A stretch of 64,000 nucleotides of DNA from Asparagopsis taxiformis (Eukaryota; Rhodophyta; Florideophyceae; Bonnemaisoniales; Bonnemaisoniaceae), in contig JALQPE010002152.1 of the NCBI GenBank assembly GCA_030407315.1, positions 1 to 64,000 of the forward strand. The letters run 5' to 3'. A program made the position numbers and the translations under genes. This document shows, piece by piece, positions 19,026 to 29,427 of the stretch (the first letter of the stretch is position 1; each line of letters begins with the position of its first letter). The notes under the pieces are model-generated. The model saw nothing but the letters and a program-made list of their open reading frames with translations, did no database searches and had not been told where the DNA came from.

Positions 19026-20699
19026 CTACATGCCAATTAAAGAAATACCAAGTTCATCATCCTCCTCGAGAGGTACACAATCATGATTGGAAACTGGTCT
19101 GTTTGCTGGGTTATCTTCTGAGCGCTCAGTATGCCTGAAGCCTGAAACGAAACGGACAGACTCGTATTCTTGTGCTGTTAGGTTTCTCTTCTTTCTAATG
19201 ATCCCCGTGAGGCAGTCACCTCCCATGAGGTAGTCCCGGAGCTCAAGATGTCCCCATGTAACGCGCAAGGGGAATCCATCCTTCCCAAAATGAGATGTAG
19301 GCTGTTGTTTCAGGGCTTCGTTAAATAAACCTTGGAGGCATATTGCAATCTTATAACATGCTTGAATAGCATGGGGTTCATGACAGAGCATCTCCAGTTG
19401 TGTACATTGGCAAAAACTGCATAACAATATCATAGCTAGAGTAAGAAAGGAGAATGAACAGACAGCCAACTTCTCCACTCGCGTACTCGCAATGTTTTCA
19501 CCATCGATATCACCGCTCACCTGAACTATGTAAGTAACCTGAATGTGAAGCTCAGGACGGCTCAGAATGAAATTTGAGAAGATGGAATCATTTTTTGAAT
19601 ACACTTCGAGAGCTTCTTCTCCTGTTCCGTAAGCTCTCGAAGTTGTCGGAATAGAGTCAGGTGGACACATTTCTGTTGTGGAAACAGCATGGGCAGGAGA
19701 AACATCCACAGTTGCCTTCATATCTCGGTGGATGAGGAAGAATGCTTGTTTGACCAATTCCATTTTCATCTGTTTCCGGGAAGTGTTGAAGAACTGTGTA
19801 AGCTGCCGTAGTGCAGAGGTAATAATCGGAATAGACTGTAAGTCAGACGGAGAAAGGTTGGATACAGCGGAAGAAGATGAAGAGGATGTACCAGTACGGC
19901 GTGCTTCTTTCGAACCAGACAGTCGGCGACGCTTTGAAAGAGTAACCTGCAAATTCGTAGACTGTTCCACGTTTCGTTCTGCCTCCGTGGGCATCGAAAT
20001 ATCCATGGCATGGAAAAGAGCTCGTTGGGAAATGTGCAGCCAAGACGGCTTTTCGATGGGCACTACTGTAGCATTGCGTAGTGCATAGTCTCGAGATAGA
20101 GTATTGCTGTTCAAGTCCTCCTCCTCCCCAGGATCGAGGACCCCACCATTCCTGCTCGTCGAGTCCTTCCATCGCACAATTCTGTCATTTGCCATTGAAA
20201 TAAACGCAGTTCCGATAATAGAGCGTTTTAAGAACACATGTCTTTTCCCTACTGCCGTTCCGATAAGAGATCTCTTAGATTGCCTTACCTCAGAATTTGA
20301 ACTTGAAGTCTGCGAAAACGACAGGGCAGCAAGAAGCAACGTTGTGCAGGAATCCACCTGTGGTGATGTTGCAGACCTCGAATTACAATTGTTGAGCAAA
20401 TTGGCGTCAACAAAGGTTTTAACAAGCTCTGCAACAGTTCTGAAAGCGACGAATCGAGATGTCACCTGCCTGTTGTTGAACAGAGAAGACACCAGCGTGG
20501 CAATTTGACCTGCTTTTCTTGATCTCTCATCCAGAACAACTGAAGGGACAGTGTTTGTTCCGGCAGCAGCGGAGGCCATGTATCGAATACACGCCAGCTC
20601 CAATTGAATAGACGAAAGGGAATCGCGCATGTACTGTTCGAGGGATGCGAACCGTTCTTCGAACTTTGCAAACCTAGTCAAAGATAAATCATCTCTCAT
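19026..20699 (-). CDS. Diverged family B coiled-coil protein (B')
   Basis: An intact frame of 557 residues from an ATG. The N-terminal 45 residues form a coiled coil (RFAKFEERFASLEQYMRDS). The overall plan follows the family B proteins at 7907 and 29428: coiled coil, then a helical block (VAFRTVAELVKTFVDANLLN), a basic patch (TLSKRRRLSGSKEARR), then ALRQLTQFFNTSRKQMKMEL corresponding to ALTAVTGFMNKSRDHVRNRF. Similarity outside these blocks is weak, so I call it a distant paralogue. Its tail-to-tail position with family A (132 bp apart) repeats the layout of copy 1 and supports the assignment. The biochemical role is unknown. The sequence ends acidic, like the relatives. Confidence 0.6.
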   Translation of the reverse strand: MRDDLSLTRFAKFEERFASLEQYMRDSLSSIQLELACIRYMASAAAGTNTVPSVVLDERSRKAGQIATLVSSLFNNRQVTSRFVAFRTVAELVKTFVDANLLNNCNSRSATSPQVDSCTTLLLAALSFSQTSSSNSEVRQSKRSLIGTAVGKRHVFLKRSIIGTAFISMANDRIVRWKDSTSRNGGVLDPGEEEDLNSNTLSRDYALRNATVVPIEKPSWLHISQRALFHAMDISMPTEAERNVEQSTNLQVTLSKRRRLSGSKEARRTGTSSSSSSAVSNLSPSDLQSIPIITSALRQLTQFFNTSRKQMKMELVKQAFFLIHRDMKATVDVSPAHAVSTTEMCPPDSIPTTSRAYGTGEEALEVYSKNDSIFSNFILSRPELHIQVTYIVQVSGDIDGENIASTRVEKLAVCSFSFLTLAMILLCSFCQCTQLEMLCHEPHAIQACYKIAICLQGLFNEALKQQPTSHFGKDGFPLRVTWGHLELRDYLMGGDCLTGIIRKKRNLTAQEYESVRFVSGFRHTERSEDNPANRPVSNHDCVPLEEDDELGISLIGM

Positions 20700-20997
20700 T
20701 TTTTCTGGAAACCGTTGAATGGTTCACGCCCAGGATAGAGTACTTGAGTAGAACTGGAAACGTTGCTGAGGAGAAGGGAAGGATAAGTAGAAGAGACCAG
20801 GGGGAAACTTGTCTCGAGCATGGACGGAAGATGTAAGGGATAAGGACATTGGTACGGCCGTTACAAAAGCTGCGGGCAGTAACGGTCCTGGGCATACCCA
20901 AAAGCAATGGAGCCAGCAATGCAATCAACCAGAGAAGTTATTTTGGTTACATCTCTATGTGTTTGCAGAACGTAGGCTAAGGTATATTCGGGGCAAG
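20700..20997. other. Upstream region of B', no gene
   Basis: Should hold the B' promoter. No palindrome array of the CAGTAAA type is present here, unlike upstream of the other two family B genes. Confidence 0.35.
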
Positions 20998-21115
20998 GAA
21001 ATTGGTAATCTTTTTTGCGCTGAAATTGCTGCAGTAAAGAGTGATCTACCCAAGTGCACTTAGGTAGATCAGTTTTTACTGCAGTAATTTCATAGCTAGA
21101 AAAATTACCGAAATT
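20998..21115. repeat. Fold-back element, degenerate copy
   Basis: Long imperfect inverted repeat with arms of about 52 bp around a 12-nt loop. The inner arms contain CTGCAGTAAA and GATCTACC. The outer arms start with AAATTGGTAATC. It is a decayed relative of the fold-back at 21442-21569. Confidence 0.7.
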
Positions 21116-21441
21116 TAATCTCAGCACTATGTAAGCAGCACTAGCTGACTATGTAGATGACCACGGCTCAGTTTGTTCTTCCGGGCTGTTTTGTTGCTAG
21201 GAGCGTTAACGCTATAATTATTGAAGCGTTAAACTTCATACCACATAGAATGTACACTGAGCAGCTTTTCCTGCGTGTGGTACATGCATTTCTCTCTACA
21301 TTGTTCTGGAGAACAAGCGGAGACCGTCCGCATGTGGAACAAGGCAAACAACTAAGAACGGCTGGTATCCAAACCTCAGCCTTCGACATGCCATGTAGGG
21401 TTGTGTGGTGCCCGTGGCTATGCCAGAACACATACAAGGCA
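21116..21441. other. Spacer between two fold-backs, no gene
   Basis: No supported frame. Flanked on both sides by related fold-backs, so this segment could itself be the body of a small composite element. Confidence 0.4.
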
Positions 21442-21569
21442 GCGTAAAATTTGGTAATTTTTTGGGCTCTAAAATTACTGCAGTAAAAACTGATCTAGCA
21501 AAGTGCACTCGGGTAGATCAGTTTTTACTGCAGTAATTTTTGAGCCCAAAAAATTACCAAATTTTACGC
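21442..21569. repeat. 128-bp fold-back element sharing ends with the MITE family
   Basis: Arms of about 54 bp. The outer part (GCGTAAAATTTGGTAATTTT) is the same as the palindromic ends of the MITEs at 25609 and 46748. The inner part (TTACTGCAGTAAAAACTGAT) is the same as the inner part of the fold-back at 20998 and related to repeats at 52035-52147. The loop is about 18 nt. Confidence 0.8.
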
Positions 21570-21755
21570 ACAGAATATACCTTGTCCAACCTTATGCAGA
21601 CGCATTACGTACCAAACGGGAAATTCTTCTACGCATTGCTTGCTTGGGGGGAAAGAGTACATTACGATAAAAATAAATTGAAGGTATGGGAAACAGAGTG
21701 AAAACATTAATGGAGATGGATTTACTTGTGAAATTTGACTGTGAGAGGGTAACAG

Positions 21756-24700
21756 CTAGACAGTGAAGTAATCATGACCGTATTCGATAAACAGCTCGGA
21801 GCCAGCTGAGATAGCCTCGTTAGCAGTAACATATACAACTTCGTAGGTAGACACAGAGCTCTCACTGATGAGTTCTTGTACAGGGGAGGAGAAACTAACA
21901 TTAGCAGTTCGCGACGGGCGATCGGTTCCCTCTGCTGGATCCACGAACGTTGGGTCGTTGATTTTCGAAGCAGCGTAATACTCGAATGGAACAATGAAGA
22001 TGGGGCGGCCAGACGTAGACGGAAGCAAGCAGGTGATATTGGGGTCCTTGATTTGAACTGCGTACTTCTGGAAGCGCTCAATCGAGAACGAAGTCGGACC
22101 CGTACCAAACGTCTTCAGTTTTGCTTGGTAGAGATCCTTGTAAACCACTGCCCCAAAATAGTACCCGACGATATCTCCTGGATCAATATCTACTCTTGCG
22201 AAGAGTCCATCACCAGCTGCAGGTATAGTTGAAGTTGCAACGTATACATTGTGTGCCATTGCATCAATTGATAGCAGGGTTTTACTATCCATGGTGGACA
22301 ACAAGCCCAGCAGTGATTGTGGCCATTTGTGAATAGGAAGGTCTATCAAGTCATTGTGCTGGTCTGGGATGCACCAAATGGCGGTCAGAAAGCTGATGAG
22401 GTGGGGTGGAAGTTGTGTCGAACTTGGTAAACTGGAGGGGTTCTTCGAGTGGGAATCGTCATCGGAAGTTCCGAGTTGAGAAGTGGCCAGCTGCTGCAGG
22501 GCGGGCGTGGACTGTTGAGCAAAGTTCCCAATGGAGACCTGCTGCAGAAATGCAAGATTGACTCTAGGAAGGGATAGTTCAAAGCAGTCCGTGAACTTCT
22601 CACACCCCACAAACCTCCTGTACTGACCGTGGTGCATAGTAAGGCATGGAACTGCAGTAAAGAAAGTGCCAGCAAACATGTCCACGACCAAGTCTCCCTG
22701 GTTTGAGAAACGTCCAATGAGCTCTTGCATGAGAGCTACGGTCTTCTGCTCGGGGCGCAACGTAACCTTTTTCTTGTCCTTGTCCAAATATTTCACTGTC
22801 TCTGATGCTGTGATGCGCAGGATGTTGTCGATGACATTTGTCCAAGCCTTGAACCTAGAAGGGATGTATCCTGCATTTCGGTAGTTCACCATCCCCCAGC
22901 CTTCTTTACCCTTACCCAGCTTCGTAGCATGTACAACCAGCTCGACCATATTTAACAAACTGGTCGTAATCCTATATGGAGGCGAAGTAAAATGGGTGGG
23001 GCTCCGAGTACAGACGATAGGCTGCGAATCAACCGCGAACATAGGACTACCCGTAGAGTATTTCACTTTGCGAAGCTCGTATACCCAATTGTAGAACAGA
23101 GCAGCAGATGTGAATATGAGAACATGACCACCCTTGCGCGTCACCTTGGAAATTTCAGCTACCGTGTCTTCGATTTCTTCCTGACGGAGGACATCGTAAC
23201 CAGAGTGTCCTCTGCCAGACATACGCCTAGTATTGTACGGCGGGTCAGTGAGTACCAACTGAGCACCTTCCCGGATTTGCGGCTTTCGAGGATTGTCAAC
23301 AGCGTCATAGTTCTTCAAAAGGTCTCTGCAGCTGCAGTTGAAAGTATGCAGGACAGATCCTTTCATGTTGTCCATTTCTGGAGGAATCAACACTTCATCT
23401 TCTGCACGCATGGATTTTATATCAGCACTGGCCGCTTCGGCGGTACCGCTGTTACCGCTATTCCTGCTCGAGCTTCCTGCACCAGAAGGGCTTTCATCTA
23501 GTCGTCTGCGTTTAGCATTCGGGCTCGTTCCGTTCCCGCCGGGCGGAGAATCCCGTACTGGAGAAGCTGTTCTCTCAGTGTCTCCGAACAGCTCCTCATT
23601 AGGGTCGGGCGTTGATTGTGGCTCTTCTGTGAGGCTGAATGCCGTGAGTTCCCTTTCAACCATACCCAGAGCCCGAATAGTCGTAAACCTCCCAGCATCC
23701 GGGGAACCAGTCGACGCCTGGAAGCCCTGTAGGAAAGGTATTGCTCGCGGTGAAGAAACGGTTTGGTCGAACAATTCTTTGTGCCGACAGATCGTCATTA
23801 TGTGCTCCTAGAAGGACGTTGCGCAGAGGCGCATCTGAGCATCTTGCAGCAGCGTACGATGGACAGCCGCACTCAAGATGCTTGCCGAGTGCTGCACTCT
23901 TCGAACAGCTCCTCTGCCATGCAACAAAGTCTTCAGCTCTCGAAGCGGTGCGATGCCCCTATTTTCCGAGTCCAGGACGTGGTACGTGAATACTCTCTGG
24001 TCGTACAGAAGGTACGGTTGCAAGAGCTCCTCGGTATTGGTAGCCCCTAGCGACTTTGCCAATACATCCCATGACTTCAGAATCACATGAATACCATATC
24101 CAAGACGCTGGGCAGTCCACGGACTATCCTTCTTGAGAAGCGGCGTGGGTCTATTCGAAAACCTCGTTCTTGTACGTGAGCGTGGCCGGGATTCTGCCTG
24201 CAACTTCCAGTCTCGGTCCATTTGTATCAATGCCATGAGAAATACAACCCTCTCGAAAGTTGTGGTAAGTCTCGGAGTTGTCCAGCTATCTTGATGCGAA
24301 GCGCGCTCCTGGGTCTGTGAAACGAAGAATTGACATGCTAGTGATTGTCTTGAGAAGGCATCTCGACCAATCGCGGACTGGGAGAAGTTATGGTCGGTGT
24401 AGAACTCTTTCTGAACTGGAAGTGGTGGTCCAGGACTCTGAGAGTTTTTGAGTGGATCCTCTGCTGATTGCTCATCACGCTCATGGACAAACACGGGAAT
24501 AAAGAAGGATACGGATAAATCCAGCAACCCACAGCTCGTGAGGAATAGATCCCATACCCGTGTGTCTATATCTACACTACCATCTTCACCAGCAGAAATG
24601 GTGAAGTTTCGGACTGCTTGCACAATGTTAAAGGTGTGACGATGGTAGGCATACGAGAACCATTTATCCAGAACGATTGAAGCATTCGCTGGCAGGTCAA

Positions 24701-25229
24701 ACTTGTACATACTGCTCACAGCCCTTCGAAACGCTGTGAGCGAACGTTCTGCAAGGGGCACATGATCCTCTTTCTTCTCAGCTTCATGCCAACAGTCTCG
24801 CATGTGAGCGACTATTGCTACACTTTCGTAGAACAGAATAATCCTTTCCCTCTCCAGGAGATGAAAGAGAATAGAGGCAAGCGTATGTGGTTTGGTAGTA
24901 ATAGATTCGTAGCTCATGCGAAGTAAATATCTCGATGTGTTCCGTCGGGGGCGCGACCATACCTCCTCGCACACGTCCATGCCTCCCACCAAGGTTACGT
25001 CACCATTGTCCGCAATGCTACAGTACAGATAGAGACGTTCGAAATCCAGATGCACTACGGATGTGACATCGGAGGCTGGGGTGCTAGCCCCTGCGATAGC
25101 AGGAAATGAAACAACGCGAGCGGGATCAACCCATAGAATGGTTCCGTTTCCGTACTTGTCAGATGGATGCATCGGCCCATCTTCGCTGTACGTTTCGACA
25201 AGCCCGTGCCGGGGTTGTGGCTGCGCCAT
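21756..25229 (-). pseudogene. ParB-position / DNA methyltransferase / SET fusion, one in-frame TAG (family M, copy 2)
   Basis: A frame of 1158 codons from the ATG at 25229, broken only by TAG at 23808-23810 (codon 474). The N-terminal part is the positional partner of the ParB-like domain of copy 1 (ILWVDPARVVSFP) but lacks a clear G-x-HR core. After the stop come an acidic/Ser-rich linker, then the methyltransferase: LVLTDPPYNTRR (DPPY at codon 662, against 661 in copy 1), RKGGHVLIFTSA, LRPEQKTVALMQEL and VDMFAGTFFT. The SET part shows AAGDGLFARVDIDPGDIVGY, an NxSF-like RTANVSFSS and LFIEYGHDYF. Length equals copy 1 almost exactly, which argues for point mutation rather than rearrangement. 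It may be expressed only if the stop is read through or is a sequencing error. Residues are strongly diverged from copy 1, so the duplication is old. Confidence 0.75.
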
Positions 25230-25608
25230 TTCAGGGGATGCTCGGGAACGAGGGAGAAGAGAGAATGCGATAGATTGGTAGAGAAGATTGCAATGCAATC
25301 CGGCACATGTGCCTGACAGGACGGCAAGGAGATTTTTCCGCGCGCCCGCAAAATTTGAAATTGGAATTTATGGAAGCCTCGATTTCTGACGAGGGGTCGT
25401 GGGATGATGAAAGAGTTTGGAGTTTTGTTGTTGAAGATTGGTGAAGGGGTGCAATGTTTCGAACGGGTATGCAGCTTGGGCGCATTCTGTATCATGACAG
25501 TGCATTAAACAAAATCTCCACAACCTTGAGCCAGCTTCACTAATAATACAGAGACACTGCACCTAAATTCAAGCCCCATTAGCTACAGACGGTCGCCAGA
25601 CTAATCTA
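25230..25608. other. Upstream region of family M copy 2, no separate gene
   Basis: The methyltransferase frame stays open to 25298, but the conserved start is at 25229. The rest is AT-rich spacer up to the MITE. Confidence 0.35.
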
Positions 25609-26109
25609 AAATTTGGTAATTTTTGAGCCCAAAAAATTACCAAATTTTATGCCCCACTCGTAGTGACCGTATGGCTCGTACTCCGTCCTACTTTGTACCA
25701 GCGACCTTATGCCATGGAACACTCACCACCACGAGTAAGCACCACGTGGGCAGCACCTTCTATAGTTCGGTGCAATTATGTTTATCGACTATTGGTGCAC
25801 AACTGTCTCGATGCATCACGATGACTAGATGTTCAAGATTGTATGAGGAGAGAAGTGGACGGACATAGATGCACGCCATGGTAATACCGGTTCGGTTTTG
25901 AACAGAGCTGCAATGCGCCGTCAATGTTCGTCAACGACCATCCGGCGAAGAAGCGTAGCATTTGGAATGTTTAGAAACATCAGTGAAGCATGGAATGTAT
26001 GAACTTGACGTAGCCTGGGGCAGGAGCGGTTGTCCAAATCTGGTGCAGACGGTCGCCAGACTAGTCTACAATTTGGTAATTTTTGAGCCCAAAAAATTAC
26101 CAAATTTTA
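25609..26109. mobile_element. MITE with palindromic ends, copy 1
   Basis: About 500 bp, nearly identical to 46748-47247 in the opposite orientation. Each end is itself a palindrome of about 39 bp (AAATTTGGTAATTTTTGAGC and its near complement). The segment CCAGACTARTCTA is found just outside the left end as well as inside the right end. It has no coding capacity. The palindromic ends match the outer arms of the fold-back at 21442. The two copies differ at few positions, so transposition was recent. Confidence 0.85.
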
Positions 26110-26370
26110 GGACCTGAATAGCAGCTGGAAAACACAAAGTAGAGGTACTGCTGAGATCGGGAACGCTCTTAGCTCATGGATACGCACTCGTTAGTCTGGG
26201 TTGAGAGGAAAACAATATCGTAGATCACAGAATTTCACAAGTTGTCAGTAAGCAATGGGAAAGAGTATACTGTTAGTATATAGTATACTATGCTACAGGT
26301 GAAGCAATGGAGGAACATTAAGAAAACAATAGAAACTTTAGTTGAGAGCAACCTATAGGTGAAATCCTAC
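26110..26370. other. 3' flank of the dioxygenase gene
   Basis: AT-rich spacer with a small TATACTAT-type palindromic stretch near 26270. No gene is seen. Confidence 0.35.
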
Positions 26371-28591
26371 CTACTCAACTGTTATGTAATCTTCACTACT
26401 ATCCGGTACCTCATCGTCCGACTCAAAGTCGTGTGCGAACTCGTAAGGTTTCGGCAGACGATTGGGGTCGTCACTCTGCACCGGTGCGTAGACGAGATCA
26501 TTGACTAGCTCGGAAGAATCACGTACAGCCATGCTATGGACTCGAATGTGATGACCGTATTGTACTCCAGTCTTAGAAATTTTGTCCTTCACGAAGTCGT
26601 AATCCTGCCATCCCGCACCAGCGTGCTCTACGTCACCACGAGTCACGAGAACAGAGAAGGGTGGAATCCAAACCAATTTTGGATGGAGATGGGGCCAGAC
26701 GGCCAGGAAGGCATCACGAGGGGCGTTGAGGAAGGCATGACTCCGCGGTCGTACCAGAATTGGGGACCCAACTGCACCAGTAGCTATGAAAGAATAGTCT
26801 GGGTCTGGTGCAGGGGTCCCACAATAGCGGTTCGGTTCCTCGCGTGGCGGTCCAGGGTATGTGAAGTCGAGATGCGGGATCTGACGAGTACAGTTGGAAC
26901 CCGTCAGGAGCATCCGAAGTCCTGTCCTCCCAAAGCGCAGCTTGGAGCCCTTCTTGAATCCGTTCAAAGATGAAACGGAATCCTCCAAGTGCAACATTTC
27001 CGCTATAATTGCGAGGATGACATCCACGGAAACCTTGTCATGAGCCAGCGACATGGATTGCTCCCCGTCGAGGTCTTCAATGACAGCCGAGCGGGGGGTC
27101 ATGTACCGCTGGCGAGACGCGCCACCCCGGGCATCCTGGGCAGCTGAACCGGAGTTCAGAATCGTGCCCCACGCCCCTTCCACATTGTCATCGAACTTTT
27201 GGGCAAACCCAGAGAGCAGTTCGTGGATTGCAGACCGTACATCGGAAGCTCCTAGTATGTCTTCGAGGACGATGTATCCATCGAAATCAATACTAGCCCT
27301 TGCCCGCTCCCAATAAACAATCCTCTCCTCGGATGTACTACCAGCCGTGGAGTTGATATCCTCCCTGATCTCCTCCACCTCCCCACTCGTCATGATGAAC
27401 CCAGAGCGGTGTTCAGGATGGAGCAGACCCGAAATTGAACGCACGAACGTAGCAGCTTGGGCAAGCGTGGTCTGCTCCGTGAGAAAGGAAGTTGGCGGTG
27501 GCTGCTCGTCCTCATACCTGTGTACCCGAAACCCCTTGGAAGTCACCTTCGTCTTTGTAGGGGTTTCGCCGTCTTCTATCTCACCTTCACGCTCCTTTTC
27601 GCCAGATGAGGGTGGCTGTGCAGGAAGCGGAAGGGAGACAGGGGGAGAAGACGGGCTACCGAGAGCGATGAGTTGCTCTGCGATAGCGGCACTTCTAGTC
27701 TTGGACCGAGTCATCCGAGTCGGAGGAGGAGTGGTCGGCTCTCTCCTCCTCTTTTCTCCCCGCCGCGGTGTTCCAGAGGCAGTTTTCTTGGCTGGTTCCC
27801 GGGATATGGGCGCCTTCCCTCCCATCGTACTCCGCGGAGCCTCACCGGTCTGCTTATCCTTTTCTTCAGCAGACTCGGTAGAGGACGCGTCCTTTTCGAA
27901 GGGATTGTACGCATCACCTTCCCACGCTTCTTGTAACGTGACCCCTGCAGGAGGGGTCCAAGAAGGGGGGGTCATCCGGTTGACGGCCATCGTAGCACTC
28001 ACGGGAGCAGACGAACACCATGTCTCGCTCACCGTTGTTGAGGTACTTGATGGGGATGAGGTGATATACTCGAGGATAGTCGCACAGGTTGTGTACTGGC
28101 TTAATGTTGCACGCTGTGCATTTGTGCACAGCGGCATAGCCGGGGAAGCGACAGTGTGATCCAAGCGAGCAGGGAAAGGGGCGTGGCGTAGTTTCATCGG
28201 GCGGAATGCGCACAGAGCGTGAAACTACTGTCCCCCCCACCCCCTGCGGTTGAGAAGCTTCAACCGAGGTTTCGGGGTTCTGCTGTTCCGTGGCGATAGC
28301 AGAGTCGGGAACAGGAGCAGACGTGGGTGGGGAGACAGCCATGGGGGAGCGGGGGGGTGAGTCGGGTTGTGAGGGGGAAGGGGGAGGGGGTGGAGAGTTG
28401 GGTCTGGAGGGGGAAGGGGGTGGAGAGTTGGGTTTGGAGGGGGAAGGGGGAGGAGAGTTGGGCTTCGAGGGGGAAGGGGCGCGGGCTGTTGAGTCCGGCT
28501 TGGCTTGGGAGTCAGGAGGAGAAATGTCCATCGGATTGATTTCGTCCTCAGGAAGGGGTTGTGAGGGAAGGGGAACGGGGAGAGGTTCCAT
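26371..28591 (-). CDS. Cys/His-cluster plus 2-oxoglutarate/Fe(II) dioxygenase (family D, copy 2)
   Basis: Read as one gene with a one-base slip in a run of seven G (27965-27971, C on the coding strand); this may be a sequencing error. The N-terminal part, from the ATG at 28591 (frame open to 28756), has a Pro/Ser repeat (SPSKPNSPPP three times) and then a zinc-binding-like cluster: CSLGSHC, HKCTACNIKPVHNLC and FVCSRECYDG. After the slip follow low-complexity sequence with PRRGEKRRREP and a dioxygenase domain: metal ligands in PHLDFTYPG (HxD codons at 26866-26874) and VEHAGAGW (His codon 26623-26625), with a candidate 2-oxoglutarate Arg in YGHHIRVH. Enzymes of this superfamily oxidise methyl groups on bases or proteins, or small molecules. 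Beside a methyltransferase, a demethylase role is an inference. It diverges from family B at 29428 across palindrome array 2. Confidence 0.7.
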
Positions 28592-28761
28592 GATATTCTC
28601 CCCGAATTGGGTCGGAGAGCGAGCCTGCCGAGTCACCTGTGATGGTGACTTCGGAGGAGTGGCTGATGCCACAGGGGCAGGAGCAGGAACCCTCTCTGCT
28701 GAAACAACCTCTTGACTCTGAACGGTGTATAGAGGCACTACTGAGTTTGAGATCAAAAAAT

Positions 28762-29105
28762 GTAGTAAATTTACTGCCTGAGGCAGTAAAAATCACTGCC
28801 TGAACAATGTAGTGCCTGAGGCAGTAAAATTACTATTTTAATTTTTTCAGTTCTAGTGCCGCAGGCAGTAAAATACAAAATTTCCTGGCAGTACAGTATG
28901 TAGCAGAATGCAGTACTGTACGATAGCAAATTCTAGTAATTTTTGCTGGTACCACAGGGCAGTAGTGCAATGCAGTGATTTTTGATGATTTCTGCAATGG
29001 AATGTACTGCCGTACAGTACTGCCCTGGCAAATGACCTGGCATTAGAATCAGGCAGTAAAATATACTGGCTCCGGCAGTGAATTGTACTGCCTGCAAGTA
29101 CTGCC
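28762..29105. repeat. Palindrome array 2 between divergent D and B genes (GGCAGTAAA-TTTACTGCC type)
   Basis: Palindromic or half-palindromic units at 28762-28777, 28782-28800, 28819-28834, 28863-28890 and 29054-29105. The core GCAGTAAATTTACTGC differs from array 1 by G for A at the outer position. It sits in the same place as array 1, between a dioxygenase and a family B gene read outward. Likely regulatory or element-specific binding sites. Confidence 0.7.
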
Positions 29106-29427
29106 TTGATAGTAATTGGTGATTGGTATTTTCTGAGACTCAATATTGCAATAGTTGTCCAGGATAGGGTTGTACAATGTGTTCGCATGTGAGTTCAAGT
29201 AGAGAAGAGAGGAAACTATTCTGAAGCTACTAGTAGTGAGAAGTGTAGAGGATGCATGGTCACATGGAAACGACCGTTACAAAAAAGGTAGGAGAAAATC
29301 GGTCGTTTTCCGAGGATATGAGTAGAGTAGTTGGCATTATTTGTTACTATTGCTAGCATTCTCGTTGCAGGAAAAGCGTTTGGAGTGACACTCTGCGATT
29401 GGAACGAGAGGCGAAGTTTGACGGAAG
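29106..29427. promoter_or_regulatory. Upstream region of family B, copy 2
   Basis: Spacer of about 320 bp between array 2 and the family B start. The promoter is inferred only from position. Confidence 0.3.

Noticed and set aside
27347..28159. 270-residue plus-strand frame opposite the dioxygenase gene
   Set aside because: It is a shadow of the minus-strand gene, whose metal-binding motifs are clear.
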